NCBI GenBank assembly: GCA_030278955.1
Contig: JAOANR010000012.1
Span: forward strand, 26,529,977 to 26,593,976
Length of the DNA: 64,000 nucleotides
Reading direction: 5' to 3'
Source of the DNA: Hygrophila difformis
Lineage: Eukaryota; Streptophyta; Magnoliopsida; Lamiales; Acanthaceae
The notes beneath the pieces are model-generated. The model had not been told where the DNA came from. It saw only the letters and a list, made by a program, of their open reading frames with translations, and did not search any database. The translations under genes were made by a program, and so were the position numbers. Each line of letters opens with the position of its first letter. Within the stretch, counting starts at the first letter, position 1. Of the stretch, positions 1 to 11,152 are shown one piece after another.

Positions 1-257
1 TTATTTTCAATCCATTTCCGTGTCTTAAAGAGGGATTTGATCGCATTTCGGTCTTATATTAAGTAAGAAAGCAGTGGAATTGGACTGATTTATGCATAGT
101 TGTAAAAATAACAAGCTGGTATGAAAAATGCATAAATATGTAATTTTGTTTCACATTTATGTTTGAAAAATCCAAAAACATGAGAAAAAAAAAAGAAAAG
201 AAAAAGGAATGAAAAAGATTGAAAAAGAAAATGAAATTCCACAAAAATGCATTTTTT

Positions 258-665
258 TTACCTGTATGACGCAAAGCTGTGTATGACGCCAAAGGACCAC
301 GTCATGCCATGAGGTCTGGCGTCATAAGCTATGTAAAACAAAGGAGAACTCGAGACTGAAACCACAATGACGCCAATCAAGGCATGACGCCAAAGGATTG
401 CGTCATGGGTAGGGTTCTGCGTCATGAAGGCCAAAACAAGAGTCATGATGCCAACCAGTTTGATGCCAAGCAAGCTTCACGTCATTGACGCCAAAGGATT
501 GCGTCGTAGGCTGCCAAGCTAGGGACAGCTGGTGTTTTCGAGCTTGAGACCTATGACGCCAAACGAGTTCGACGTCAAGCATGTTCCGCGTCATTACTAG
601 AATTCCGCGTCATGCGAGACTTTGACGCCAAGCAGTGTTCCACGGCATGCAGGGATGTTTCACGT
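258..665 (+). repeat. Palindrome cluster upstream of the LTR promoter, ATGACGCCAA type
   Basis: The block is packed with ATGACGCCAA and its complement TTGGCGTCAT, plus shorter GCGTCAT and CACGTCAT forms, in both orientations. Neighbouring arms can pair, for example ATGACGCCAA against ATTGCGTCAT around 382-406. The same place in the other two copies holds TGTCGCG/CGCGACA palindromes instead. Spacing is irregular, so this is not a simple tandem satellite. Apparent short reading frames here follow from the repeats and were not called. Confidence 0.65.
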
Positions 666-697
666 CATTGAGGCCCATGGGCCTAGGGTTTTGTACC

Positions 698-705
698 TAT
701 AAATA
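698..705 (+). promoter_or_regulatory. TATA box of LTR copy 1
   Basis: TATAAATA is followed after about 30 bp by the conserved segment GAGTTAGAAATTC. It is preceded by GGCCCATGGGCCTAGGGTTT, which contains the complement of a telo-box (AAACCCTA) at 684-691. Copy 3 has the equivalent TATA box; copy 2 has lost it. This probably marks the U3/R boundary. Confidence 0.6.
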
Positions 706-1326
706 GGGCATGATCCCAAGGTATTCGAGAGTTAGAAATTCTTCACTCTTGAAGGCACACTTTGGAGCAGATTCACGTAGGTAGCTTAGTTAGGTTTATT
801 TTTCTTTATTATTTAATTTCTGTCCATAGGTAGTTTAATGCTTGTTTATTTCATTTGATGATAGTTTAGAATCAGTGATTAGATAGCCAGTTTTACATTT
901 ACTCTTGTTTTGAACCGTTGTTTCTTTTGATTTATGGTTTGAAACACCCATTAATGGTGTTATCAAACCCATTTATAAGAAAATGGGATTCAATCTTCAA
1001 TAACATCCCAAAAACATGAAATGGATAATCTAATCCATGGATTTTACTTGCTTTATTTTCTTTTTGGGTCATTTGACCTTTATTTGCTTTTATTTTATTC
1101 ATTGCTCCATTTTATGGTTGATTAAGTGTATGGAAATGTGTTTAGAAGCATTAATATAGGCTATGGATATGATTTATGCTTGCTGGCTAGTCTAGGTTTT
1201 TCTTTATTTTCATTTTATAGCTTAGATTTAATTCTGTCTTGTTTATTTTTGCATGATCAATCCATCCAGCTTGGAAAATGTTATAAGTGGCATAATCTGC
1301 ATTTTTAATCATGAATGGTGCATTCT

Positions 1327-1860
1327 GGAAAAGGCTATGACGCCAACCACGTTGAGGTCATAGGGAAGGTTTGGCATCATAAGCGTTTCTGGCCCCAAAA
1401 ATTGTTCATACTCGCATGCTATAAATACTATGACGCCAACCACCCGATGATGCCAATCACGTTGGGGTCATAAGGTAGGTTTGGCGTCATAAGTGTTCTC
1501 TGGCCAAAAATTTGTTCCACGTCTGGATGTTTCCCGTCATGGCCCCACGGGTCATGACGCAATTTCCCATGATCCATTACATGGAACCCCAAAAATCCGC
1601 ATATTATTTCTGTCTTCTATGACGCAGAACTCATAACGTGATCCTAGGATCACGTCATACATTAACGTTCCATGTCATAGCCTCCCCATTTTCAAGGAAA
1701 AACTTCTAAGTCATGCAATGACGCCAAACCCTCGTAATGACGATAACCTTTGGCGTCATCTCTGGAGGTTTCGCGTCATCAGTGACCCTCACCTCATTTC
1801 TAACCTGTATGACGCCAAAGACCGATGACGCGATCCTGGGATCACGTCATAATTTTGGTT
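1327..1860 (+). repeat. Palindrome cluster downstream of the LTR promoter, copy 1
   Basis: This second block of ATGACGCCAA/TTGGCGTCAT arms lies about 600 bp downstream of the TATA box. It includes a perfect 20-bp palindrome, ACGTGATCCTAGGATCACGT (1636-1655), and a hairpin at 1825-1850 with 12-bp arms, one mismatch and loop TG. Copies 2 and 3 have blocks at the same relative place with a different arm sequence. Confidence 0.65.
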
Positions 1861-1925
1861 GGCATCATACTAAACTAATTTTTCATCCAAAATTTTATTA
1901 TTATTATCTTTTACCCACCATTATG

Positions 1926-1979
1926 TTGCATCCCTCACATCTTATTCCCACGGAATAAGATGTAATATCCTGAATGCAA
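1926..1979 (+). other. Conserved-position hairpin with CAC loop, copy 1
   Basis: A perfect 12-bp inverted repeat, ACATCTTATTCC (1937-1948) with GGAATAAGATGT (1952-1963), closes a CAC loop. An outer pairing of TTGCA near 1926 with TGCAA near 1975 encloses it. The hairpin is followed by GGCGTTATGCTGCC. Copies 2 and 3 have the same architecture at the same place with a different inner stem sequence. Confidence 0.7.
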
Positions 1980-4503
1980 AATAAGGCGTTATGCTGCCAA
2001 ATTTTTTATTCTTCATTCCCACACTTAATTAATTGAACCCTTGTATCAATAATTAAAGATCAAAATTAGCAATAATTAAGATCAATGATTAATTGGTGTA
2101 AGGAATTTTGTTCAATTCATCACTAAAAGATTATTTTAGAAAATGAAATTCACTTAATCTAAACAGATAATCTGGACTGTAATTAATTATGGAATGAGAG
2201 ATTATTTAGGTTAATGAATAATTATGGGTCCAAATCCATACCCTTGCATGAGAAACCAATGTCTCTCATACAAGATGATTTTTGTTGATTATTTTTTTCC
2301 TCTATTTTCATTTTAATTCTATTTTGGTCTTTGTTTGTGTGAAATGAACAGTAAAAGATAAACAGAATAATGTTGGCGAACGGTCCCTTCATAGGGAAAT
2401 GAAGTCTGTGTGTTGATTACTGTTTGTTATTTTGCATGGTTTGAACAGTGATGATGAGGTCAGGTGAATGGTCCTTTTATCAGGAAATGAAGTAGCCACT
2501 CAGTCAATTCCTTTCCAAATACAGTTTTATTTTCTTACTTCATTTTCAAACCCAAATCTCAAGCTGTGCCAACACTAGGTGACATAGGTCAATGTCATCT
2601 AATAATTAAGACAGTGAAGAGAGCATGTAGGTTTTCATCCCACCTCACAGGTAGTAATGGTCTGAATGACAGTGACCACTGTCATTCTAGGTCAAATTAC
2701 TGTCTAATTTCACTCCATCCGAATGATAAAGGATTGGACCACAGATAACTGCAATCCATTTCCCTTTAATTGTTCTGCCATCCTTTAGTCTCTGACTAAT
2801 TCCTTCTGTGTTCCAAATTCTGTCTAGACCCACCATATATTTTGGGTCGGTTTAATTTTACATTTCTCATATAAACTTATGCATGATATTATTATGTAAA
2901 TAGTGTGGTCTAATTATTTTGGGATCCTTCCCTTGGACATAGAAGTCATGCTTTTTAATCAGATATCTCATAATAAACTTCCAACAAAAATTTCTCAATA
3001 AAATCCAGTTCTGAGTAAGGGATAAATTCTACAGTTATGACTAATTCACATTCAACTGGGGATTGATTTTGGAAAATTAGAAGCAGAGTCAATGAGTAGG
3101 TCTAGTTAGACTGAAAAGATCTATGTTTTAATTGAGAGTCTAGTACCTGTTTAGGGAATGATTTTCAAATATTTATTATTTTCCAGAATTGCTGTGTGTT
3201 GGAAATCTTATATTAAGTGTTGCACTGAATCAGAGTCCACTTGGATTCAGATAAAGTGTGATAAATAATACCGGAGGAACAATACATAGGCCTTGGCTAT
3301 TTTCTAAGATAGGGTTGAGTATTCTTTCAACTTCTATCATCTTCTGCTAAAGCCTAATTTTGAGTCATGAGTGAGTGCATCCAGAACAAACTGATTTATT
3401 AGTTTGTTTCATTAGTTTGTATCTCATAACCACCTGGAAGTAGGTAAACACTGCGAGCGGTTTACTGATGTCCGGGGAATTCTTGATCTGCATCCGGTCA
3501 TTAAGACTGGGGGCTCTCATTTACTACCAGTATGATGCTTTTAAAACCTCCGAGTGATAGGATTTTAAATGCTTTCTTTACCGCTTTCTTTTAAATGCTT
3601 TTATAGAGGTCACTCGGATGTATTGAAAGAACTTCTAACTGTTACTAGAAATGGGAGTTATGGAATAGTTCAGGGCTTGATTTAAATCTTTGGGTGTGAC
3701 CGGGGGAATGATAGGAGTACTTGGCATTTCAATTTATGAAGTGTCAGGTGTTGCTCATCCACCACGGATAAATGACATACCCGGCAGGGGCAGTTACGCA
3801 TCTGTGGTATCTTAGAAAGTGCCGTCTTAAGTGCATGTCAATCCTTGCTGTGAGTACCTGTTTGTTAAACGGAAAATAGTATAGGAAGCATGAGAGTTAG
3901 CTAACTGAGCGATTTATCCCGAACAAAGAACTGTGTAATAAAATGGAGGTTTAATTATTGTTTTATCTGAATCTTGTCCAATCATTATTCTTTTCTCCCT
4001 GTCCCTTTTGTCCAGTTTGAATCAGCTTCATAGTTAGCATAGTGTAAATTTACAGCTTTCTTAGAATAACTTTTACTGCTTCCATAGGATAAGTTTATCT
4101 GCTTTCTAGACCTAATTTTAATCGCTTCTTAGCATAGATCTCTCTGCTTTATAGGATAGTTTTATCTGCTTCCATAGCTTAGCTTACATTCTGTCAATTA
4201 GATGTTAGCAAAATCCACTTTGAGTTGAGTAACCGAGTTGAAAATCTTATAAAATGGCGTGGGACCTGCTTCCATCGCACATCCTCCAGTGAACGATCCG
4301 GACTTACTATAAATATTGCAATTTTTGACACCGTGCGCTTTCGGGCCACAGTTTCCTACATGAGTATATAAAAACGTGACAATCTATAAACATATCCCTA
4401 ATCTCAACTCCATCTTCATAAATTGGTTTCATTAAATAAAATTAAACTGGGATTATATTCTTTTCTTAAAAATACTCGTAGTTGGAAATTGTCAAAAGTT
4501 TCA

Positions 4504-4667
4504 AGGCGTCTCCAACAATATGAGCATCTTTGGCAGTTTCCTCAGCCACGTACTCCACAGCATTCACCACTCTCTTGGACTTTCCGCCCGCTGGTAGCTT
4601 TTTAAATATGTTCTCAGCCACCGTTTCCACCACCACTGCCACTTTAGTTTCAATTTGTTGCCAAATT
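4504..4667 (-). pseudogene. Host-like exon fragment cut by LTR copy 1
   Basis: On the minus strand an open segment follows a possible splice acceptor (ATAG, 4668-4671). It reads through a charged, Ala/Val/Glu-rich stretch including VETVAENIFKKLPAGGK and VEYVAEETAKDAH. It then runs into the LTR end, where a stop follows within 20 codons. The composition resembles soluble plant proteins and is unlike the surrounding transposon proteins. I do not recognise the family. The LTR appears to have inserted into, or beside, this exon and removed its downstream part from the reading frame. Its start and upstream exons are uncertain. The alternative is chance coding-like sequence. Confidence 0.35.
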
Positions 4668-7600
4668 CTATCTTTAAATTACAACAATAATATGATGTAG
4701 TAATGGGACACATTTTCTTTATTATAGAAGGGATCCTCATTTGCTGCCAAAGAAGGGCATGATAAATGACAAAACCAGTCAAACAATCCTTTATCATAAA
4801 ATGCATCCTCCATCAAACATGCAAATTATCAATTCAAAATAATAAAATAGGGTCATAGGGATCCTCTCAAATGCCAACATATAATAATAACTTGAACATG
4901 AATGATCGAAGAATAAGTTGAGTGTTAGTTTGTATTCTTTTTAATCCAAGAAAGACAATATTAACCAAACATAGACAACCTTAAAAGATATTTGCAGTAA
5001 AGACAATATTCACCAAGGATTCAACAGTCACACATCCCTCAACTCCAATTTTAGGATAACAAATTATTCTTGCATTTAAACATATAAGATCATATTTTTG
5101 GAACATAAAAGATCATATTTCTTGTTCTATTATACGTTCAATGACATTAAATAGCTTTTTATCAAGAAAATCATTCAGATGAAAGTGATAATTGAACGTA
5201 TAGTATAGTACAATTATAGAAACATGAATTGACAAACTATCAAGGATTCAATCACCAATCTACAATATATTACACAAGAGAGTAAGGAGAAGAAAATGAA
5301 GAAAATGATGAGGAAGGGAATGAAAAGAAGGAAACTCCCAAAAAATTAAAACGAATTGACAGATGTGCAGAAATAATATCATAAAATAATTAGGGAAACC
5401 CGAAATCAAAACCACTATTCCGAACATCCCATGCAGACAACATTAACAAAGATTACAGAAAGGCATGTTTTATCAGATTGAAGAAAAAACAATGCATAAT
5501 GGTTTGCTTTGTATTTCTTCCGTTTTATGTGGAAAAGAAAAAGAATAAAATAAAGGGCCTCCCTTTAAACACACTAACAGAGCATTACATTGGTTGCTTT
5601 CCAAGTAACAAATTGCGTTCCTTTACAATGTAAAGGGAACTAAATAAATCCATCTAGAGAGAGATGTCATGTAGAGTTTGTTCAGTATTTCTTTCCAACA
5701 ACAAGGTGTTTCAAAGTCAGGGTTGAAATAGTGAGATGATGATAAAGTTGTCCCACAATTGAAGGTGTTCAATGTCTATTCCAATATAACATGCACAAAA
5801 ATGCTTCAAGGAAAAAAAAAATACACAAAATAAATCACCTACAGGGCTAAACTTCCCTATGTTCTTGAACAAATGCACTTGATTTTAAAGCAGTCTTAGA
5901 ATGCTCAGAAGCATGCATGTTGCTCCAGTTAACTAACCTGTGCAAGATTCTTGTGTAATCTTTTTTCCTCCATGTCTCTTGCTCCAATAATGGAATGTGT
6001 ATTTCTTAACGCTAAAACTCTAGCCGTCTGGAAATTGATCCCTCTTGCACTTCATTCAAAATAGCCGACTAAACATCCTCATCTCTGCATCTGGGTAACA
6101 ATAATCATATCTTTTATTTTATGTACTAACAGTTATACATAAATATTTCTTAATGCATCAGTAATCGAAAATCAGAACTGAGTTGGTAAATAACATAAAT
6201 CAGCTCTAATGTGAAGCATTAAAACTCAAAATGAAGTCGCAAATTAATCCAAAACCACAATTTCTTAGTAATCAGGAAAAAACCAAATAAACAGAAAATA
6301 AACATAATAGATGTTGTTCCAACACAGAATACTAAATTATACATGTACAATAGAAATGCTCAGTTAAAAAACCCACCAAAAGTGGTTGAAATAACACATT
6401 TTAATCCACATTTACCATTTAAAAATAGAACGGTGAAGAAAGGACACAGAAATCTCACATGAATCAATTTGCCTTCCATTTACAGGGTTGGAGTACCGTT
6501 AGTTTCCTATGGGTAAGTAGTGTTTGTAATGGCCTATTTAATCGCAAAATAAAGAGAGGGTTATACTGTATTATATGTGTACATTACAAATCCTGCAATT
6601 TATAAGGCTTCCAATCGAGTGGGAGTCTAATGCCTCGCATACAGTGGTAAAATGAACAAAGGGGCAGTCCACCAACAATCCAAACCACAAATTCTGAAAT
6701 TATGAAAATAAGCCAAAAAATTCAATGGAGAAAGCACGCCAGAGATTTATTGAGTCAAATATCAGAATGTATGTCGGAACAATCCGAATGGAGATTTTTT
6801 TCTTTTTGAAAAAAAGAAGGTAAAAAAGCATACGAAATTGAAGAATCCGAGCTTGAAGACGGCGGCGGCGACGGCAATATGCGTAATGATGTAGCTATCG
6901 GAGCAAGAAGTCTGAGGAACTCGCTACAGATAGGAATGGAGTCGAAACAGGGAATGAAGATTTAAATTGAGTTGCGAAATTTAAGAGCATAACCTGAAAA
7001 TAGGCCCCTGAACGTACATATATAGCTTTCGAGCGAAAAAGGCTGAGGAACATTAACAGATATGGGTGAATCGTCAAAAGGAGACGAAGATAGATTGAAT
7101 TCCAGGCAACGGAAGAGAGGCGGGAGGGACTGCGAAGATGGGGGAATAGAATAGTGGGAATGAATGAGAATGGACAGCAAAGATTAACAGTATTGTGATC
7201 GGATGGCTCCTGATTTTTTGAATGAAGTGATTTTACATTTTAGACCCTGAGGGTTTAAATAGATATTTTTAAGGGAAATTACAGGTAAGTCCAGAATATA
7301 ATAGTTTTTATACAGGGAATAGAAAAGAATTAAAAAGGGCAAATCAGGTAATCTAGAGAAAAATTTGTTCCAGGATTTATTATAGTATACATTAGAGGTT
7401 GATAGTACTGTTGATGGTTTTTACCATTTGCAGCTTTTAATTTGGGAGCTTTTGATAGCTTTTAATTTTATATTAAAATTGTAGCTCCATTCTGTACACT
7501 AATTTTTTTGAGTTGTAGTTACAATTTGAATCTCTACACACAGAAGTACCTAAGATAGCATTAAAAAAAAATCTAGCAAGCATATTTTAATTATATTACA

Positions 7601-8162
7601 AGCTAGTTGTACCAAACATTAATAAATAAAAATGACAGCCACAACTCCCTACAGCTCCAGCCCGCAACTACAGCTCTGTGTGCTGAACCGACCGTTGATT
7701 TATTTAAAACTATAATTGTTAACAAGCGGGGATTAACTTTCAATTTGAATGAACAATAACAAACGGTATTTTTTAAATAGGAGATTTGACTGTAATTACA
7801 AAAGAAGCATATGTCCAATGGTAAAAACGAAAGTCAAACTATTGTAAAATAAAGCAAATAACAAACAATGGCTAATTTGCTACTAAAGGAACGGAAAAGG
7901 AAACAAAAAGAAAATAAAAACAAGAGACAAAGGGCCATTTTGCTACAAAGTGAAAGGAAAAAAAATGATAATTAATAAAAAGATAGATTGATCTTTCAAA
8001 CATTGGATTTTGACTGGAGAGATTTTTTGTTATTTTTCTTTCCTATTATTACAAGCTATTCTTTCTTATTTAAATAACACACATATGGAGTGAAAACCAT
8101 CAACCCATTTACTAAAAAGAACTACCACTAATAATAATACTTCCTCCGTTCCTAAATTATTG
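4668..8162. other. AT-rich flanking DNA with little recognisable coding sequence
   Basis: Apart from the possible exon at 5938-6027, this stretch is AT-rich and lacks long coding segments. On the minus strand 6840-7200 contains a CT-rich stretch and a GCCGTCGCCGCCGCCGTC run of the kind found in plant 5' leaders. That would suit the 5' end of the minus-strand gene, but I cannot build a protein from it. The last bases, near 8140-8162, read ACTTCCTCCGTTCCTAAATT, which looks like one end of a Stowaway-type MITE interrupted by the CACTA element. Confidence 0.4.
5938..6027 (-). other. Possible 30-codon exon of the same minus-strand gene
   Basis: A minus-strand segment is bounded by a plausible acceptor (TTTCCAG, ending at 6028) and donor (CAG followed by GTTAGT, 5937 downwards). 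It is open in one frame and includes RVLALRNTHSIIGARDMEEK. Its length is a multiple of three. It lies upstream, on that strand, of the exon fragment at 4504-4667, so the two could belong to one spliced gene. No start codon or family match is visible. Confidence 0.25.
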
Positions 8163-8175
8163 CACTACAAGAAAT
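8163..8175 (+). repeat. CACTA terminal inverted repeat
   Basis: CACTACAAGAAAT marks the terminus. The adjacent TTG (8160-8162) would be the 3-bp target duplication, but the other end is missing, so it cannot be checked. Confidence 0.8.
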
Positions 8176-8185
8176 TTTAAGTTTA

Positions 8186-8488
8186 CCGACCGACATATGC
8201 GGTCGGTAATAAGGAATGCGGGTCGTCCCGAGGGGCTCCCGACCGCACCGCCGACCAGACATATCGGTCGGAAATATCTTTTGTAGGGCTTTCCTCGCCG
8301 ACCAAGGCGTACCGACCGCATGTTGGTCGGCAAATTCGTTGACCGGTGCACCGAACTCTCTTTAAGTCGGTACCCAAGAAATGGGACCTCATGGATCAAC
8401 CTTTTGCCGACCGCACATGCGGCCAGGAAGTCAGTCAGTGGACTACCGACCAGAGTGCGGTCTGCTCTGCGGTCGGTACCCAATGCAG
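8186..8488. repeat. CACTA subterminal repeats
   Basis: Multiple copies of CCGACCGCA, CCGACC and the complement GCGGTCGG occur in both orientations within 300 bp of the terminus. Such subterminal motifs are the known binding sites of the TNPA-type protein in En/Spm elements. Apparent reading frames on both strands here are side effects of the GC-rich repeats. Confidence 0.75.
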
Positions 8489-8879
8489 GATGCACCAGAA
8501 ATGGCTGTTTGCACAACCATCCATGCTGCAACAAAACCAAAACCTATTAACACCTATAAAGCAACCATGCCAGACAGGATCCGAACAACACCTATAAAGC
8601 AAAGATTATCCATTTCTCAACCACCACAAGGTATTTACAATTTCAACAATTAATCCCAAGTATACAATCACAAAACCGAAATTGAAAACAAGTACAAATC
8701 AACACATCTACATCCCATACATGCAAGTCGAAATATAAAACTCTCAACATCCAACCATTGACATTGTCCGTCACATTTTCTACCAAGTCCAGGTCTACGA
8801 TATACTTTAAAAGAATAGAACACATAAATGATTTTGAAATTTGACTAACCGAAGCCTCATCCCATGACACTCAACGCGC

Positions 8880-10680
8880 ACCAACACCACCTCCACCCAG
8901 GCCGCCTCCAAAATCATCATCTCCATCCCCGTGGCCAGGGGATCGAGGCGCTCGGGCTCCGAGCAATCTCTCCATCTAATCGGTCATGTTCTCCTGCCTC
9001 TGTGACACTCATTGAAGTGTATCTATGAACTACTGAAACTGCTCCCGTGTGACATAGGGCGAAGTAGATGGTGGAGGAGGGGTAGCAACATCGCCACCGT
9101 GCCTATAAGTCCTGGCCAATGATCCTATGTCGTATACTGCATGTCATCTGTCGTGTCCACCGGCCACATCGTAGAACATAGGATCTGGATCGAATTTAGG
9201 CCCAAACTCGGGGTTCTGGCTCAAGGTCTCGGCAACATCATTGAACTCCTCCTGTATTACAAGTGGAAATACGTTATGTACAAATTACAGTGACCGGAAT
9301 TAGTATATTAGGCTAATTGTGATATCATTTACGATGTTTACCTGCACGCGATGTGACCTAGGAACTACCCGATTGTCTTTTTCGTGCCTTCTCGTGTGGG
9401 TGTGCTCGTGAACCTCATGCAAATGGACAGGCCTATTATGCTCAGTGGACTGCAATGTTTCGAGGATTAGTATTGAAGACCAAGTGTGAGCAGGTGGGAA
9501 GGAACTAATTAAAGTAAATAGTAAATTAACATACCAATTTGCCAGCTGTGGCTCGGAATGTCTTTGATCCCACTGTGTGTGTGGGGAGTGCCGGTGCATC
9601 CTCCTGTCCCCGGCGCCTGTTAAGCTTTCCCCTTTTTGTTTTCTCCTTAAACGCTCGGGGTATCCCATATACGCCTCCAGTTCTCGGCCACCAACCCATC
9701 TGCTGGCATGGGCTTTTTCTTGCTCCTTATGTCCAGAGTGTAATCCTTGTACTTGATATTTTAATCATGTGAAGTTAAATATTATTGACTTTATTTGCAA
9801 ACATAATAGTTTAAATGTAGAATTTACCAGCAATGTTCTTTTTCTCCCACTCCTTCCTCATAGCTCCCGCGTTCTCCGGTGCCCAACGAGCTACTTTCTG
9901 CAGTTAAAGTTGATCAATATATATACAAATGTAAAGATAAACATAATAACGTGCTAAAGCGTAGGGAATACCAGAAACTCCCCCCTAGTAGAAGTCTTTG
10001 GTCTCTCGTGAAACCTTTCCCCAACTTATCCCATTCGTATCAGAATGCATGGGATAAATATCGGTGATCTTCCTCACCAGTGCGTTTGTGAACTAAATGC
10101 TGAAATATTCAATGGTTTAAATACGACGAGAGGCTAAATATGAAATAAATGAAGTACAACATAGGGAAATATGCAATGATTTTAAAAACATAACACTTAC
10201 ACCCCAGCGTCCCTGGGCTCAACGAGTATCTTGTCTGGACCTAACTGGGCGGCGAGAGGAGGCCCCTGTGCAGATCCAGCTGATCCTATGAATATAAACA
10301 AAAATTTTTGTTATTAATTCACTAACGAAATGTTACATTACATTGTATTGTACCTGGAGTGTGTGGCGGTGGAGTCTCTAGCACGGCAGTCATCATCTCC
10401 GGTGTACCCTCTAGCTGTTCCTGTATGCTCGCCTCAGCAACTGTGGTTTAAAAATACAATTATTAAATACAAAGATAATTCAAATAGGGAATTATGCATA
10501 TGTCTACACTCATGTCATGTTTAGATTGAAATACCTGTCTCTGGTATGCCTCGCGGGCCGCCCGGAGAGCAGCCGACAACTGAGGCCCTGTCGGGGGGGT
10601 TCCTGAAGTACCCCGTTGGGACCCTGTCCCATGCGGTGTGCTCGAAGAGGAGCCACCCCCTCGGTCGGTCATCTGTAGAA
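8880..10680 (-). pseudogene. CACTA ORF1-like (Transposase_24/TNPA-type) gene, spliced and decayed
   Basis: Several minus-strand exon-like segments can be read. They include about 10533-10672 (Ser/Gly-rich start, MTDRGGGSSSS), about 9535-9728 (with FKEKTKRGKLNRR and THTVGSKTFRA), about 9341-9451 (with VHEHTHTRRHEKDN, ending at a GTAAAC donor) and about 8880-9251 (with DPMFYDVAGGHDR and a glycine-rich tail). The order 'FKEK...GSK.F', then 'E.H..TH.R', then 'DP.F...GG' matches the plant Transposase_24/En-Spm accessory protein, which binds subterminal repeats. Stops inside the exons and uncertain splice sites suggest it is inactive. It lies downstream of the transposase on the same strand, as is usual for CACTA elements. 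Confidence 0.6.
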
Positions 10681-10799
10681 GTTAAATATGATTAGAATAC
10701 AATAGGAAGATGTTTATAATAGAATGTAAATTCTATTTTATATTTTGAACGCAGTAGCAACAAGTAATTAGAAAATCACATTTCATATTTAGAAATCAT

Positions 10800-11152
10800 C
10801 GTCCGAAGTCTCCAAAGAAGGATCATCCGGATCAGTATGTTCTGAAGTCGAACCAGTGCTAACGATGATTCTGAATCATCGCTCTCCTCGAGCTGTAGTT
10901 CAACATATTGGACTACGTCATCTGACAGGGGAACTCGCCTAGCCGTGATAATTGTATTGTCGAGGCATTGCTATTCGGGAACACCGACCTGGAACGCTTC
11001 AGCTTCTTCGCCTTGTCTAACGGTTATTACACCTCGTGGTTGGACTTTACACATGGCCAACCACTCATTCCGACTAGCAACTAGTCTGATGGTTGGGAAC
11101 GGTATGTAGCACACTTGTTCGGCTTGATTAGCAAATATGAATGGTTCATAAA
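10800..11152 (-). pseudogene. C-terminal part of the CACTA transposase, separated by gypsy-1
   Basis: Reading minus-strand sequence across the gypsy insertion (19022 to 11152) continues the DUF4216-like domain with YEPFIFANQAEQVCYIPFP. It then reaches an acidic tail around ELQLEESDDSES. The continuity confirms that gypsy-1 interrupted a pre-existing transposase gene. A stop near 10.97 kb shows decay. Confidence 0.6.

Larger units (their letters stand above)
1..4503 (+). mobile_element. Giant LTR, copy 1 (left-truncated by the window)
   Basis: This is the first of three copies of one very long LTR. Position 1 matches about base 23 of the complete copy at 21955-26378, so only about 22 bp are missing. 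The end, AAAGTTTCA, matches the end of the complete copy, which is fixed there by a target-site duplication. There is no primer-binding site after 4503; exon-like host sequence follows. The copy is therefore a solo LTR or the 3' LTR of an element lying to the left. Landmarks are a palindrome block at 258-665, a TATA box at 698, a second palindrome block at 1327-1860, a long hairpin at 1926-1979 and a GGCGTTATGCTGCC box near 1985. No protein-coding gene is visible. The family is not named; long LTRs and the GTGAGGAT-type sequence beside copy 3 are compatible with Tat/Ogre-like Ty3/gypsy elements, which is inference. Confidence 0.8.

Noticed and set aside
4323..4350. TTTTTGACACCGTGCGCTTTCGGG read as a primer-binding site after a 4.3-kb LTR
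   Set aside because: All three copies stay alike past it to AAAGTTTCA, and the ATGCC duplication around 21955-26378 puts the LTR end there, so this segment is inside the LTR.
8157..8653. Overlapping frames near the CACTA terminus
   Set aside because: They run through subterminal CCGACCGC repeats on both strands and have no coding character.
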